A stretch of 22,506 nt of DNA from CAZGKX01 sp964525945 (GTDB taxonomy: Bacteria > Pseudomonadota > Gammaproteobacteria > Legionellales > Legionellaceae), in assembly GCA_964525945.1 (NCBI GenBank), contig CAZGKX010000046.1, forward strand, positions 1 to 22,506. The letters are read 5' to 3'. Both the position numbers and the translations under genes were made by a program. The notes under the pieces were generated by a model. It was not told the DNA's origin, did not search any database, and saw nothing but the letters and a program-made list of their open reading frames with translations. Below, piece by piece: positions 1 through 8,218 of the stretch; positions within the stretch are counted from its first letter, which is position 1, and every line of letters begins with the position of its first letter.

Positions 1-150
1 GCCCAAAAGCTGCGCCAAGCAAAATATAAGCGACAAGAAGCGATTGCTTGGTATAAAGCACTATTGTTGAAAAAACAGCAGCGCCCGCAAAAATTAAAAA
101 AATCGTATAAAAAACTGTTCCATCATGCATACACTCAGCACCCCTACTGA
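1..150 (+). CDS. C-terminal fragment of an unidentified protein (partial)
   Basis: Frame 1 is open from the first base to a TGA at 148-150 and gives 49 residues. The start lies outside the window. The piece is rich in Lys, Gln and Arg and should be mostly helical, with a run of basic residues in its second half and a His/Tyr-rich tail ending in HPY. I do not recognise the family. It converges on the ugpQ-like gene (minus strand, stop at 232) with about 80 bases between them and no clear terminator. It could be chance reading-through, but an open frame entering from the edge with consistent composition favours a real gene end. Confidence 0.4.
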   Translation, partial: AQKLRQAKYKRQEAIAWYKALLLKKQQRPQKLKKSYKKLFHHAYTQHPY

Positions 151-231
151 AACCAGACATCGGATTTTTCGGATGAAGTATAACATAAAATGCTAAATTG
201 GCTTGTGTTACTGGATGATTTTTCGAGTTAT

Positions 232-957
232 TTACGTATGCAACAATAAATCGGGGTAATCACTAAAAACTGCGTCCACGCCGTAGTTGAAAAATTTTTG
301 GGCCTCTGACTTGGTGTTCACGGTGTATACGCAAACACGGTAACCGTGGCGTTTGATGTCCTCAACACGTTTTTTTGTGGTGATTCGCTTGGATAGATGC
401 ACTGAAAAGCAATGAAGGCTTTGCGCCATATCCAGCCAATTTTTGTGCCAATGATGAAACAATAACCCCAGTGGCCAGTGTGGGGCAAGCCGATGGCAAT
501 GTGCCAAAGCATCAAAATTAAAGCTTGATATCAAGGGTGGTGTTTTATCCGTCGGCCAATAATGAAGCTCATTGAGCAGCTGTTCTGTGGTTTGTTGCGC
601 CCGGCCATCGCAGGGTTTAATTTCTATATTTGCATCCATGTTATTTTCAGACAACCACTGTATCACATCACGCAACAAGGGAATTTTTTGTCCCTCAAAG
701 GCCTGGGAAAACCAAGAGCCGGCGTCCAATGACTTGATGTAATCCGATGTTGCTTTTCTAAATTCACCGCGGCCATTGCTCGTTCGTTCCAGTGTGTCGT
801 CATGGAACACAAAAGCTTCCCCCTCGGCACTTAATTTGACGTCAAACTCGATCAAGCGACACCCTAACTGCCGGGCGTGGTTAAAGGCGGTCAATGTATT
901 TTCGGGCGCATAACCCGCGGCACCGCGGTGGCCAATAACTCTATGGTGTGTAAGCAT
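232..957 (-). CDS. ugpQ: Glycerophosphodiester phosphodiesterase, cytosolic (UgpQ-like)
   Basis: Predicted to hydrolyse glycerophosphodiesters (deacylated phospholipid head groups) to sn-glycerol 3-phosphate and an alcohol. The 241-residue protein is a single GDPD TIM barrel. The family signature is complete: HRG at 10-12, PEN at 18-20, metal-binding E37 and D39 in EFDV, HDD at 52-54 followed by LERT, and E112/K114 in NIEIKP. There is no signal peptide, so it should act in the cytoplasm like E. coli UgpQ rather than the periplasmic GlpQ, and its length is close to UgpQ. Its ATG overlaps the stop of the upstream gene by one base (TAATG on the minus strand), so the two are probably translationally coupled. 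Family assignment is secure; the symbol is by similarity. Confidence 0.9.
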   Translation of the reverse strand: MLTHHRVIGHRGAAGYAPENTLTAFNHARQLGCRLIEFDVKLSAEGEAFVFHDDTLERTSNGRGEFRKATSDYIKSLDAGSWFSQAFEGQKIPLLRDVIQWLSENNMDANIEIKPCDGRAQQTTEQLLNELHYWPTDKTPPLISSFNFDALAHCHRLAPHWPLGLLFHHWHKNWLDMAQSLHCFSVHLSKRITTKKRVEDIKRHGYRVCVYTVNTKSEAQKFFNYGVDAVFSDYPDLLLHT

Positions 958-1649
958 TATTTGACTCGATTTGAAGCAACTTCAACCATTGCAGTCATGG
1001 TAAGCTCATTGCTAACGGTTAACGGTGGTGCATTCGAACTTGCCCCAGTTCCGGCCATCATCACCATACCTCTCGCCGCAACAGGTCGTGGTGAGGTATC
1101 ACCATCATCAGTAAAAACCAAATTGCTTAACGAGTATTTTTGATCGCCATATGACTTATTGATGCGATCCAACTCTTCATTGACCAGTTGGTACAATTTG
1201 ACGCGCAACTGAGCACGTACTGTTTGCAGTTCATCCAATCCTGGCTTAAATTCAATTGATCCTACGGTGTAATTTTCACCAGGTTTGCTCACCGATTTTG
1301 CGCTTTCATAAATATGGGTTAAATCCTTTTGTGCCATGCGCGTTTCGGCGATTACCGTGAGCTTTTCAAGGCCTGAGCTATCTTGTGAACGATCAAATTG
1401 GATCAAGTGCCAATCACCATTTGCAATTTTCGCAAGTTTTGACAGTATATCAGCACGGGCTTTTACCAAGTCTCCATTTGTTAATGTGGCACTGATGTTG
1501 ACCGTTAACAAAGCGGTGTTTGTGGTTACCCATTGCTTAGCTGCCACTTGAAAATCAATTTTATCAAGAATCATTTCCGGAGGGCAATCCATTGAATGCA
1601 CGACAGGACTTATTGTTAATGCAAATAACATGGCTGATAATTGACGCAT
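957..1649 (-). CDS. Exported SIMPL-domain-like (DUF541) protein
   Basis: About 230 residues with an N-terminal signal peptide (MRQLSAMLFALTISPVVHS, likely cut after VHS), so periplasmic or surface exposed. The mature part has the alternating strand and helix pattern of SIMPL/DUF541 proteins, including a long helix around the ELQTVRAQLRVKLYQLVNEEL stretch and a C-terminal strand of the form LTVSNELTMTAMVEVA. Molecular function is unknown. A start 12 bases upstream (1661) is possible, but the ATG at 1649 has a GGAG six bases before it on the minus strand, whereas the upstream ATG has its AAGGA about 12 bases away, so I prefer 1649. It shares its last base with the start of the downstream phosphodiesterase gene. 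The SIMPL assignment is moderate: it rests on overall pattern, not on a catalytic motif. Confidence 0.65.
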   Translation of the reverse strand: MRQLSAMLFALTISPVVHSMDCPPEMILDKIDFQVAAKQWVTTNTALLTVNISATLTNGDLVKARADILSKLAKIANGDWHLIQFDRSQDSSGLEKLTVIAETRMAQKDLTHIYESAKSVSKPGENYTVGSIEFKPGLDELQTVRAQLRVKLYQLVNEELDRINKSYGDQKYSLSNLVFTDDGDTSPRPVAARGMVMMAGTGASSNAPPLTVSNELTMTAMVEVASNRVK

Positions 1650-1696
1650 TTTGTTCTCCATTGTTCGAGTACATCCTTTAGTACAATCAATTTAGC

Positions 1697-1752
1697 ATTA
1701 TAAAAAGTAATGCGAAATACTCATTGATTTAATATTAAAGTTCGATATACCA
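1697..1752. promoter_or_regulatory. Candidate divergent promoters, SIMPL gene (-) and dehydrogenase operon (+)
   Basis: The 140-base divergent intergenic region is AT-rich. On the minus strand a perfect TATAAT (1702 to 1697) would give a leader of about 40 bases, but its -35 is poor. On the plus strand TTGATT (1724-1729), 16 bases, TATACC (1746-1751) is a reasonable sigma-70 match that precedes the AGGAG of the dehydrogenase gene. These are pattern matches only. Confidence 0.35.
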
Positions 1753-1789
1753 TTTCCATAATTTTTTAATATGCAGGAGTTTCTCTATA

Positions 1790-2863
1790 ATGCCCAGTAA
1801 TGCTTTGCTAACACCCAAACCTGGAATCAATGAACACGATGATTTTTTGGAATACGCGTTGACCCATGGTTTCGGCGACTTGCACTTTAAAACAGATCCT
1901 AAAAGTGGCATGAAAGCAATTATTGCTGTTCATAATACAAAATTAGGCCCGGCACTTGGTGGCTGCCGATTTATTGAATACCCTAATTTGTCTGTCGCAA
2001 TTAATGATGCAATGCGCCTGGCTCGGGGTATGAGTTACAAGTCAGCCCTTGCCAATTTACCGTTGGGCGGTGGTAAAGCGGTGATCATCAAACCACCTCA
2101 CGCGTTTGATAGAGAAGCTTATTTTCACCAATTTGGTGAATTTGTGCAGGAATTGAATGGGCGTTACATCACAGCCTTGGACAGTGGCACGCACCTCAGT
2201 GACATGGACATTATTGCGCAACACACACCGTATGTTGCAAGTTTATCCAGTTACAATGGTGATCCTTCTCCGTCAACAGCTTTGGGCATCCTGCGTGGAA
2301 TTCAAGCCGCGGTATTGTTCAAATTGGATAAAGACCATTTACGCGGGCTGCATATCGCTGTTCAAGGTTTAGGGCATGTTGGTTATGCGTTGGTAAATTA
2401 TTTACATGAATTAGGCGCGCGCACTACCGTGGCTGATATTGATTCAAATGTGACGGCTCGAGCCGCCAAAGAATTTGGTTCCAATGTAGTTGATACACAC
2501 GACATTCATAAAGTTCCTTGCGATGTTTTTGCTCCCTGTGCCTTAGGTGCCATTGTGAATGATGTAAGCATTAAACAATTGCAAACGACCATCATTGCTG
2601 GGGCAGCCAACAACCAATTGGCCCACACCTACCATGGTCAGCAATTGCATGATCAAGGTGTTTTGTACGCACCTGATTATGTGATCAATGCCGGTGGTGT
2701 TATTTTTGCAGCGAACAAATACCTTAAAACCTCAGAGCAGCACGTCAGTGCGCAAGTTGATGGAATTGGTACGGCACTTATGCAAATTTTTAAACGCTCG
2801 TCCATAGAGAACCGCCCAACAAGTGAAATTGCAGATGTGATGGCTCAAGAAAAATTAAAATGA
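1790..2863 (+). CDS. Leu/Glu/Phe/Val dehydrogenase family, leucine dehydrogenase type
   Basis: NAD-dependent oxidative deaminase of a branched-chain or aromatic amino acid to the 2-oxo acid and ammonia. In 357 residues it has the catalytic N-domain (LGGCRF at 56-61, K84 in MSYKSALANLP, K96 in LPLGGGKAVI, D131 in ALDSGT) and a Rossmann domain with GLGHVG at 193-198 and acidic D216/D218 after the second strand. From memory of Bacillus leucine dehydrogenase (K68, K80, D115) the spacing matches with a constant offset of 16. The pocket residues L56, A129 and V305 look leucine-dehydrogenase-like, so branched-chain substrates are likeliest. AGGAG lies ten bases before the ATG. The stop overlaps the next start (ATGA). 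The position upstream of hppD makes an aromatic substrate worth testing. Confidence 0.85.
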   Translation: MPSNALLTPKPGINEHDDFLEYALTHGFGDLHFKTDPKSGMKAIIAVHNTKLGPALGGCRFIEYPNLSVAINDAMRLARGMSYKSALANLPLGGGKAVIIKPPHAFDREAYFHQFGEFVQELNGRYITALDSGTHLSDMDIIAQHTPYVASLSSYNGDPSPSTALGILRGIQAAVLFKLDKDHLRGLHIAVQGLGHVGYALVNYLHELGARTTVADIDSNVTARAAKEFGSNVVDTHDIHKVPCDVFAPCALGAIVNDVSIKQLQTTIIAGAANNQLAHTYHGQQLHDQGVLYAPDYVINAGGVIFAANKYLKTSEQHVSAQVDGIGTALMQIFKRSSIENRPTSEIADVMAQEKLK

Positions 2864-3522
2864 TTCAAACCACCACATTTACGCCCGCGTTGTATGACTA
2901 CCTCATCGATGTTTCCTTACGTGAGCATCCTGTTTTGCGCGCATTGCGGGACGAAACAGCTAAAATGCCACTTGGTCATATGCAAATTGCGCCCGAAGTG
3001 GCGCAATTCATGCAAATGCTCATTCGGTTGCTGCGTGCCAAAAAAGTGTTGGAAATTGGTACATTTACTGGCTACAGCGCTCTTTCGATGGCATTGGCTT
3101 TGCCTGAAGATGGAACAGTAATAACGTGTGACATCAATTCCGAATGGACTAAAAACGTCCATTTTTATTGGCAACAAGCTGACCAAGATAAAAAAATTGA
3201 ATTAAAGTTAGCTCCTGCTTTAAACACCCTAGACGAATTGCTTCAAGAAGGTGCTCAACAAACGTTTGATTTTATTTTCATTGATGCTGATAAAACCAAT
3301 TATATCAAGTATTATCAGCGTGCCTTGGAATTAATTTCACCACATGGACTAATCGCCATTGATAATGTATTTTGGTATGGACAAGTGATTGATGGCTCTG
3401 TTACAAATGCACAAACAAGAGAAATTCGTAAACTCAATGAATACATAAAACATGACAAACGTGTTAACACGAGCTTGTTGGCTATTGGGGATGGATTGTT
3501 CTTAATTCAACCCATAACATAG
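2860..3522 (+). CDS. SAM-dependent O-methyltransferase, CCoAOMT/COMT-like
   Basis: 220 residues, the usual size for cation-dependent class I O-methyltransferases that methylate catechol-type hydroxyls. SAM motif I is LEIGTFTGYSALSMAL (64-79), followed by the acidic D91 in ITCDIN. The metal and substrate loop is FIFIDADKTNY (138-148), with D142 and, later, D168/N169 in IAIDNVFWYGQV as the expected metal ligands. The ATG overlaps the dehydrogenase stop by four bases (ATGA), implying coupled translation, and HppD follows after 42 bases. Context suggests an aromatic diol or a related quinol substrate, but that is inference. The family call is firm; the substrate is unknown. Confidence 0.85.
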   Translation: MIQTTTFTPALYDYLIDVSLREHPVLRALRDETAKMPLGHMQIAPEVAQFMQMLIRLLRAKKVLEIGTFTGYSALSMALALPEDGTVITCDINSEWTKNVHFYWQQADQDKKIELKLAPALNTLDELLQEGAQQTFDFIFIDADKTNYIKYYQRALELISPHGLIAIDNVFWYGQVIDGSVTNAQTREIRKLNEYIKHDKRVNTSLLAIGDGLFLIQPIT

Positions 3523-3564
3523 TCCGTTTGTTAGCCCTCAGTGATGACGTAAAGGAGTGGAATC

Positions 3565-4620
3565 ATGACAAAGAATAACCCATGTGAATTAGACGGCTTT
3601 GCTTTTCTAGAATTTTCAGGTCCTGATAAACAACAGTTACATCGACAGTTTTCCCAAATGGGATTTCAATCTACCGCGGCACACAGTAAGCAGGACATTA
3701 CTATGTTTCAGCAAGGTGATATTCAATTTATTGTCAATGCTGCTTCCGATTGCCAAGCACAAACCCATGCCCTAAACCATGGGCCGGGCGCATGTGCCAT
3801 GGGATTTAAAGTGAAGGATGCAAATGCTGCGTTTAACTACGCCATTCAACACGGTGCAAAAGCTTTTGTCGATAAAGCCCATGTTGATCACAAATTACCT
3901 GCTATCGAAGCAATAGGAGGCAGCGTCATTTATTTTGTTGACGCTAAAAACCAACCTTTTGCTGGTCTTTGGAAATCAGCACCAACACTAGTAACAACGC
4001 CCGCCACCACCGGCCTTGTCTACATCGATCATCTCACCCACAATGTTTATCGCGGCAATATGGATAAATGGGCAAAATTTTACGAAGATATTTTTAATTT
4101 CAAAGAAATTCGATTTTTTAACATCGTCGGAAAAATGACAGGTTTAATCAGCCGAGCGCTCGGCAGCCCTTGTGGAAAAATTAAAATTCCATTGAATGAA
4201 TCCAAAGACGATCAATCTCAAATTGAAGAGTTTTTAAAAGACTATAAAGGCGAAGGCATTCAGCACATTGCCTTAAGCACGGACAACATTTACCACACAG
4301 TGCATACCCTAAGAAAAAATGACGTGGACTTTTTAGATGTCCCTAACACTTATTACGAAATGATTGAAAAGCGTGTGCCTTGGCATCAAGAGCCTGTCCA
4401 TCAATTGCAGGAAGAAAAAATTCTTATTGATGGTGAACAAGACCCCGCTCACGGGTTATTGCTGCAAATTTTTACTGAAAATGTTTTTGGCCCCGTATTT
4501 TTTGAGATCATCCAACGCAAGGGGAATCAGGGATTCGGAGAAGGTAATTTCCAAGCCTTGTTTGAAGCGATTGAGCGCGATCAAATTCGGCGCGGTACCC
4601 TGAAGGAGACATTGGCATGA
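3565..4620 (+). CDS. hppD: 4-hydroxyphenylpyruvate dioxygenase (legiolysin-type HppD)
   Basis: Converts 4-hydroxyphenylpyruvate and O2 to homogentisate and CO2. The 351 residues form two vicinal-oxygen-chelate halves. The Fe(II) ligands are visible: H156 in YIDHLTHNV, H234 in GIQHIALSTD and E314 in VFFEIIQRKG. The substrate-side motif IPLNES (208-213) and the C-terminal FGEGNFQALFEAIE helix that closes the active site are also present. AAGGAG precedes the ATG by about eight bases. In Legionella this protein is legiolysin: homogentisate secreted by it polymerises to brown pyomelanin, which reduces ferric iron. The stop overlaps the FAH-family start (ATGA). Homogentisate dioxygenase is absent between the two genes. 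Confidence 0.95.
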   Translation: MTKNNPCELDGFAFLEFSGPDKQQLHRQFSQMGFQSTAAHSKQDITMFQQGDIQFIVNAASDCQAQTHALNHGPGACAMGFKVKDANAAFNYAIQHGAKAFVDKAHVDHKLPAIEAIGGSVIYFVDAKNQPFAGLWKSAPTLVTTPATTGLVYIDHLTHNVYRGNMDKWAKFYEDIFNFKEIRFFNIVGKMTGLISRALGSPCGKIKIPLNESKDDQSQIEEFLKDYKGEGIQHIALSTDNIYHTVHTLRKNDVDFLDVPNTYYEMIEKRVPWHQEPVHQLQEEKILIDGEQDPAHGLLLQIFTENVFGPVFFEIIQRKGNQGFGEGNFQALFEAIERDQIRRGTLKETLA

Positions 4621-5597
4621 AATTGGCAACTCGAAAATCTCAACTTTGTCGGGATGGTGAACTGTGTGTGGTGGATCGAACCTTATCAAAAGCCATCCAT
4701 GTACCCCATATTGCACCGACACTCCAAATTGCGTTGGAACGTTGGCAAGAGGTGTCTCCGCAACTTGAACACATTTATCAACAACTGAATGCAAATACTC
4801 TTCCAGGTTTTCCTTTTGATGCAACACAAATGGCGTCTCCATTACCCAGGGCGTACCAATGGGCCGATGGCAGTGCCTATGTGAACCATGTCGAGTTGGT
4901 TCGTAAGGCACGCAACGCAGAAATGCCCGCTAATTTTTGGACTGATCCACTCATGTATCAAGGGGGGTCAGATGGCTTTCTTGGGCCTTGTGAACCTATC
5001 GTGGCTGCTGATGAAGCTTATGGCATCGATTTTGAAGCCGAAATTGCCATCATTACCGACGATGTTCCCATGGCAATTGACGCAGATAATGCGGGAAAAC
5101 ATATTCGGCTACTGATGTTGGTCAATGATGTTTCCTTACGGAATTTAATACCCGAAGAAATTGCCAAAGGGTTTGGATTTTTTCAATCAAAACCGGCAAG
5201 CAGTTTTTCCCCAGTTGCGGTGACCCCAGATGAATTGGATCCGCATTGGGATGGTCAACGCCTGCACTTGCCTTTGTGCAGTTATTTAAACAATGCATTG
5301 TTTGGAGAACCGAATGCTGGTATTGATATGACATTCTCCTTCCCTGAGTTGATCGCCCATGCTGCAAAAACCCGGATGTTAAGTGCGGGTACTATTGTTG
5401 GATCTGGCACTGTGTCCAATCTGGATCGCTCAAAAGGCTCCTCATGCATTGCTGAAAAGAGAATGTTAGAAGTTTTGGCGGAAGGAAAGCCAATCACTCC
5501 GTTTATGCGCTTTGGCGATACCATAAAAATTGAAATGAAAAACCAGCAAGGCCAAAATATTTTTGGTTCCATCTCACAACAGGTGAAAGGTCTTTAA
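4617..5597 (+). CDS. fahA: Fumarylacetoacetate hydrolase family protein
   Basis: By family and context it cleaves fumarylacetoacetate to fumarate and acetoacetate, the last step of tyrosine breakdown. The 326 residues belong to the short FAH group, not the roughly 430-residue FahA/FAH. Metal-binding residues fit the fold: E140 and E142 in IDFEAEIAII and D171 in LVNDVSLR. GSGTVSN (262-268) and the C-terminal FGDTIKIEM strand are typical. It starts inside the hppD stop (ATGA) and precedes maiA by about 40 bases. FAH-fold proteins also include hydratases and decarboxylases, so the reaction is inferred mainly from the neighbours. Confidence 0.88.
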   Translation: MKLATRKSQLCRDGELCVVDRTLSKAIHVPHIAPTLQIALERWQEVSPQLEHIYQQLNANTLPGFPFDATQMASPLPRAYQWADGSAYVNHVELVRKARNAEMPANFWTDPLMYQGGSDGFLGPCEPIVAADEAYGIDFEAEIAIITDDVPMAIDADNAGKHIRLLMLVNDVSLRNLIPEEIAKGFGFFQSKPASSFSPVAVTPDELDPHWDGQRLHLPLCSYLNNALFGEPNAGIDMTFSFPELIAHAAKTRMLSAGTIVGSGTVSNLDRSKGSSCIAEKRMLEVLAEGKPITPFMRFGDTIKIEMKNQQGQNIFGSISQQVKGL

Positions 5598-5635
5598 CCG
5601 GTGTGACAAAACGTTGTTTTCATTTAAGGATAACC

Positions 5636-6265
5636 GTGAAACTTTATAATTATTACCGTTCTTCCTCCAGTTATCGCGTACGTATCGCATTGAATTACAA
5701 ACATATTAGTTATGAAACACTGACTGTGCATTTATTAAATAACGGTGGTGAACAACATAAACCAGAATACTTAGCCCTCAATCCACAAGGTTTAGTGCCC
5801 ACTTTGGATGAAAATGGGCATATTTTGACCCAATCATTGGCCATCATCGAATATCTGGAGGAAATAAATCCAACCCCACCGTTATTGCCTCAAAATCCGC
5901 TTGGCAGAGCGCAAGTTCGAAGTTTAGCCATGATCATTGCCTGTGACATCCATCCCATCAACAACCTAAGGGTGCTTCAAACATTACGCGAGCAATTTAA
6001 TGCCACGGAAGAGCAAATTACGGCCTGGTATCATCGTTGGTTAAAAGACGGATTTGATGCTTTGGAAATTAAATTAGAAGCATTGCCTAGAAAAAACAAT
6101 GTGTGTTATGGCAATGACGTCTCGCTCGCGGATGTTTGTTTGATTCCACAAGTATACAATGCTAAAAGGTACCACTTGCCCATGGAAAAATACCCATTGA
6201 TCAATGCAATTAATGATCATTGTTTGACGTTGCCCGCGTTTATCAATGCAGCGCCAGAACAATAA
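5636..6265 (+). CDS. maiA: Maleylacetoacetate isomerase (zeta-class glutathione S-transferase)
   Basis: Glutathione-dependent cis-trans isomerisation of maleylacetoacetate to fumarylacetoacetate, feeding the FAH-family enzyme encoded just upstream. The zeta-class signature YYRSSSSYRVRIAL lies at residues 6-19, with the catalytic Ser in the SSS run, followed by NPQGLVPTL and the SLAIIEYLEE glutathione-binding segment. I place the start at the GTG at 5636. AAGGA sits six bases before it, the protein then begins (M)KLYNYYRSS as the family does, and the length is 209 residues, the usual size. An upstream in-frame GTG at 5603 adds 11 residues with no homology-like features. It is the last gene of the operon; the next gene converges on it seven bases later. 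Confidence 0.93.
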   Translation: MKLYNYYRSSSSYRVRIALNYKHISYETLTVHLLNNGGEQHKPEYLALNPQGLVPTLDENGHILTQSLAIIEYLEEINPTPPLLPQNPLGRAQVRSLAMIIACDIHPINNLRVLQTLREQFNATEEQITAWYHRWLKDGFDALEIKLEALPRKNNVCYGNDVSLADVCLIPQVYNAKRYHLPMEKYPLINAINDHCLTLPAFINAAPEQ

Positions 6266-6272
6266 ACATTGT

Positions 6273-6692
6273 CTACAAACCCCAATTGTGTTTTACAAAT
6301 AAATACATACCACGGAATAAAAGCACGCATCCCCACCCGCCGATAAACAAGGTTAATAAATAATACCCCCTGCCTGCATATATTTTTCTCATCCACGCTA
6401 GCATTAGTTCTGGTACGGATAACCAACATACGGAGGCAATAAGGATAAGCCAGCAAATAACCGTCACCACCACACGGGGTTTCATGATCCAAACATTATG
6501 CAGATCAACTAATAACAAACCAAGCAACATCCCAAAGGATGCTCCGATAATGATTGTTCCATTGCGCAAATCCAAATGCTTGACCAAATCACGATAAAAA
6601 TCGACACGGCTGAGCATAATGATGGCAGTAATCACCAAGTAAAGGCCAAACACTTGCGATAGCAAAAAGGAATCAAGAATTGTTTCAAACAT
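6273..6692 (-). CDS. Small integral membrane protein, unknown function
   Basis: About 139 residues with four predicted membrane helices: around FLLSQVFGLYLVITAIIML, GTIIIGASFGMLLGLLLV, VVVTVICWLILIASVCWL and LLTLFIGGWGCVLLFRGMYLF. The loops are short and partly basic, consistent with an inner-membrane protein. I do not recognise a named family. The start is uncertain. An ATG at 6692 has a GGGG about six bases upstream, while a TTG at 6704 has a better AGGA at seven bases and would add four residues. It converges on maiA and diverges from asnS, so it is probably transcribed alone. Confidence 0.7.
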   Translation of the reverse strand: MFETILDSFLLSQVFGLYLVITAIIMLSRVDFYRDLVKHLDLRNGTIIIGASFGMLLGLLLVDLHNVWIMKPRVVVTVICWLILIASVCWLSVPELMLAWMRKIYAGRGYYLLTLFIGGWGCVLLFRGMYLFVKHNWGL

Positions 6693-6745
6693 GACACGCC
6701 CCAAATACTGATCCTACTTAAATTAGTAGACTGTATTTACGTTGA

Positions 6746-6775
6746 TTGCAAATTATTTAATATAAAGTGTATTAT
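6746..6775 (+). promoter_or_regulatory. Candidate sigma-70 promoter of asnS
   Basis: TTGCAA (6746-6751), an 18-base spacer and TATTAT (6770-6775) lie about 30 bases before the asnS start. The predicted transcript would have a leader of roughly 20 bases containing only the GAGGA ribosome site, so no attenuator or T-box is expected. Confidence 0.45.
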
Positions 6776-6804
6776 CACACCTTTATTTATTGCTGAGGAA
6801 AATA

Positions 6805-8208
6805 ATGGCTAACGTATATACTGTGGCGCAATGTTTAAAGGGTGAAATTAACATTGATGAATCAGTCACTGTTCGTGGTTGGGTAAAAACGAGACGAGAC
6901 TCTAAAGCAGGATTATCATTTATTAATTTACACGATGGTTCTTGCCAATCGCCTATCCAAATCATTGCGAATGAGCAATTGTCCAATTACCAACAAGAAA
7001 TTTTAAGATTGACAGCGGGATGCTCCATTATGGCTACGGGCAAATTGGTGGCTTCTCAAGGAAAGGGGCAACAATTTGAAGTTCAAGCAGACCACATTGA
7101 GGTTGTAGGCTGGGTAGAAAACCCTGACACCTACCCTGTACAAGCAAAGCGGCACACGTTGGAATTTCTACGTGAAATTGCCCATTTGCGTCCTCGGACC
7201 AATACCATCGGAGCTGTTGCTCGAGTACGCCATTGCATTTCCCAAGGGATTCATCGTTTTCTTCACGAAAAAGGTTTTTTCTGGGTTCATACTCCTCTTA
7301 TTACCGCCAGTGATTGTGAAGGTGCTGGGGAGCTTTTTAGAGTAAGCACATTGGATGCGTTAAATCCTCCTAAAACGAGCCAAGGAAACGTGGATTTTAC
7401 GAAAGATTTTTTTGGCCAAGAAACATTTTTGACCGTTTCAGGACAATTGAACGTGGAAGCCTATTGCTTGGCGATGTCCAAAGTCTATACATTTGGTCCG
7501 ACCTTTCGTGCCGAAAACTCCAACACAAGTCGCCATCTGGCCGAATTTTGGATGGTCGAGCCAGAAATCGCTTTCGCCACGCTCAACGATATTTGTGAGC
7601 TTAGCCAAGAATTGCTCCGATATTTATGCAAAACAGTGCTTGATGAGCGTAATGATGATCTCAATTTCTTTAATCAGTATGTTGACCCAACGTGCATGGT
7701 TCGACTGGAACAGATGGCAACTTCTGATTTTGAAATCATGTCATACACCGATGCCATTGCGACTTTACAAAACTCTAAACATGCCTTTGAATTTCCAGTG
7801 AGCTGGGGATTGGATTTACAATCAGAGCATGAGCGTTTTCTGGCAGAAACATGGTGCAAAAAACCCGTTATTATTACCGATTACCCCGCTGCAATAAAAA
7901 GCTTTTACATGCGACTAAGTGACGATGGTCAAACGGTTGCGGCCATGGATGTTTTAGCCCCTGGCATTGGCGAAATCATTGGCGGCAGTCAGCGCGAAGA
8001 TCGGCTTGATGTTTTGGACAAACGCATGGATGAATGCGGTTTGGATAAAGAACAATATTCATGGTACCGTGACTTGCGCCGTTATGGCTCAGTTCCACAC
8101 GCTGGATTTGGTTTAGGTTTAGAACGCTTTGTCAGTTACGTCACTGGGGTTAACAATGTGCGTGATGTGATTCCTTTTCCTCGAACACCTGGACACGCTG
8201 ATTATTAA
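6805..8208 (+). CDS. asnS: Asparaginyl-tRNA synthetase
   Basis: Charges tRNA-Asn with asparagine in the cytoplasm. With the ATG at 6805 the protein has 467 residues, essentially the size of E. coli AsnS. GAGGA lies six bases upstream; an upstream TTG at 6790 would place that site inside the gene. It has an N-terminal OB-fold anticodon-binding domain (residues about 18-100, with VRGWVKTRRDSK) and a class II catalytic core. Motif 2 is FRAENSNTSRHLAEFWMVEPE from about 234, with the HLAEF form typical of AsnRS, and motif 3 is GLGLERFVSYVTG near the C-terminus, ending in PFPRTPGHADY. It is monocistronic, with a terminator straight after it. Confidence 0.97.
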   Translation: MANVYTVAQCLKGEINIDESVTVRGWVKTRRDSKAGLSFINLHDGSCQSPIQIIANEQLSNYQQEILRLTAGCSIMATGKLVASQGKGQQFEVQADHIEVVGWVENPDTYPVQAKRHTLEFLREIAHLRPRTNTIGAVARVRHCISQGIHRFLHEKGFFWVHTPLITASDCEGAGELFRVSTLDALNPPKTSQGNVDFTKDFFGQETFLTVSGQLNVEAYCLAMSKVYTFGPTFRAENSNTSRHLAEFWMVEPEIAFATLNDICELSQELLRYLCKTVLDERNDDLNFFNQYVDPTCMVRLEQMATSDFEIMSYTDAIATLQNSKHAFEFPVSWGLDLQSEHERFLAETWCKKPVIITDYPAAIKSFYMRLSDDGQTVAAMDVLAPGIGEIIGGSQREDRLDVLDKRMDECGLDKEQYSWYRDLRRYGSVPHAGFGLGLERFVSYVTGVNNVRDVIPFPRTPGHADY

Positions 8209-8218
8209 TTAAGTTAAA

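Noticed and set aside
877..1143. 88-residue plus-strand frame
   Set aside because: It spans the overlap of the ugpQ-like and SIMPL-like genes on the opposite strand and shows no protein features.
1336..1551. 71-residue plus-strand frame
   Set aside because: Antisense shadow of the SIMPL-like gene.
4456..4911. 151-residue open frame on the minus strand
   Set aside because: It lies antisense to hppD and the FAH-family gene, both with clear catalytic motifs, and has no recognisable domain.
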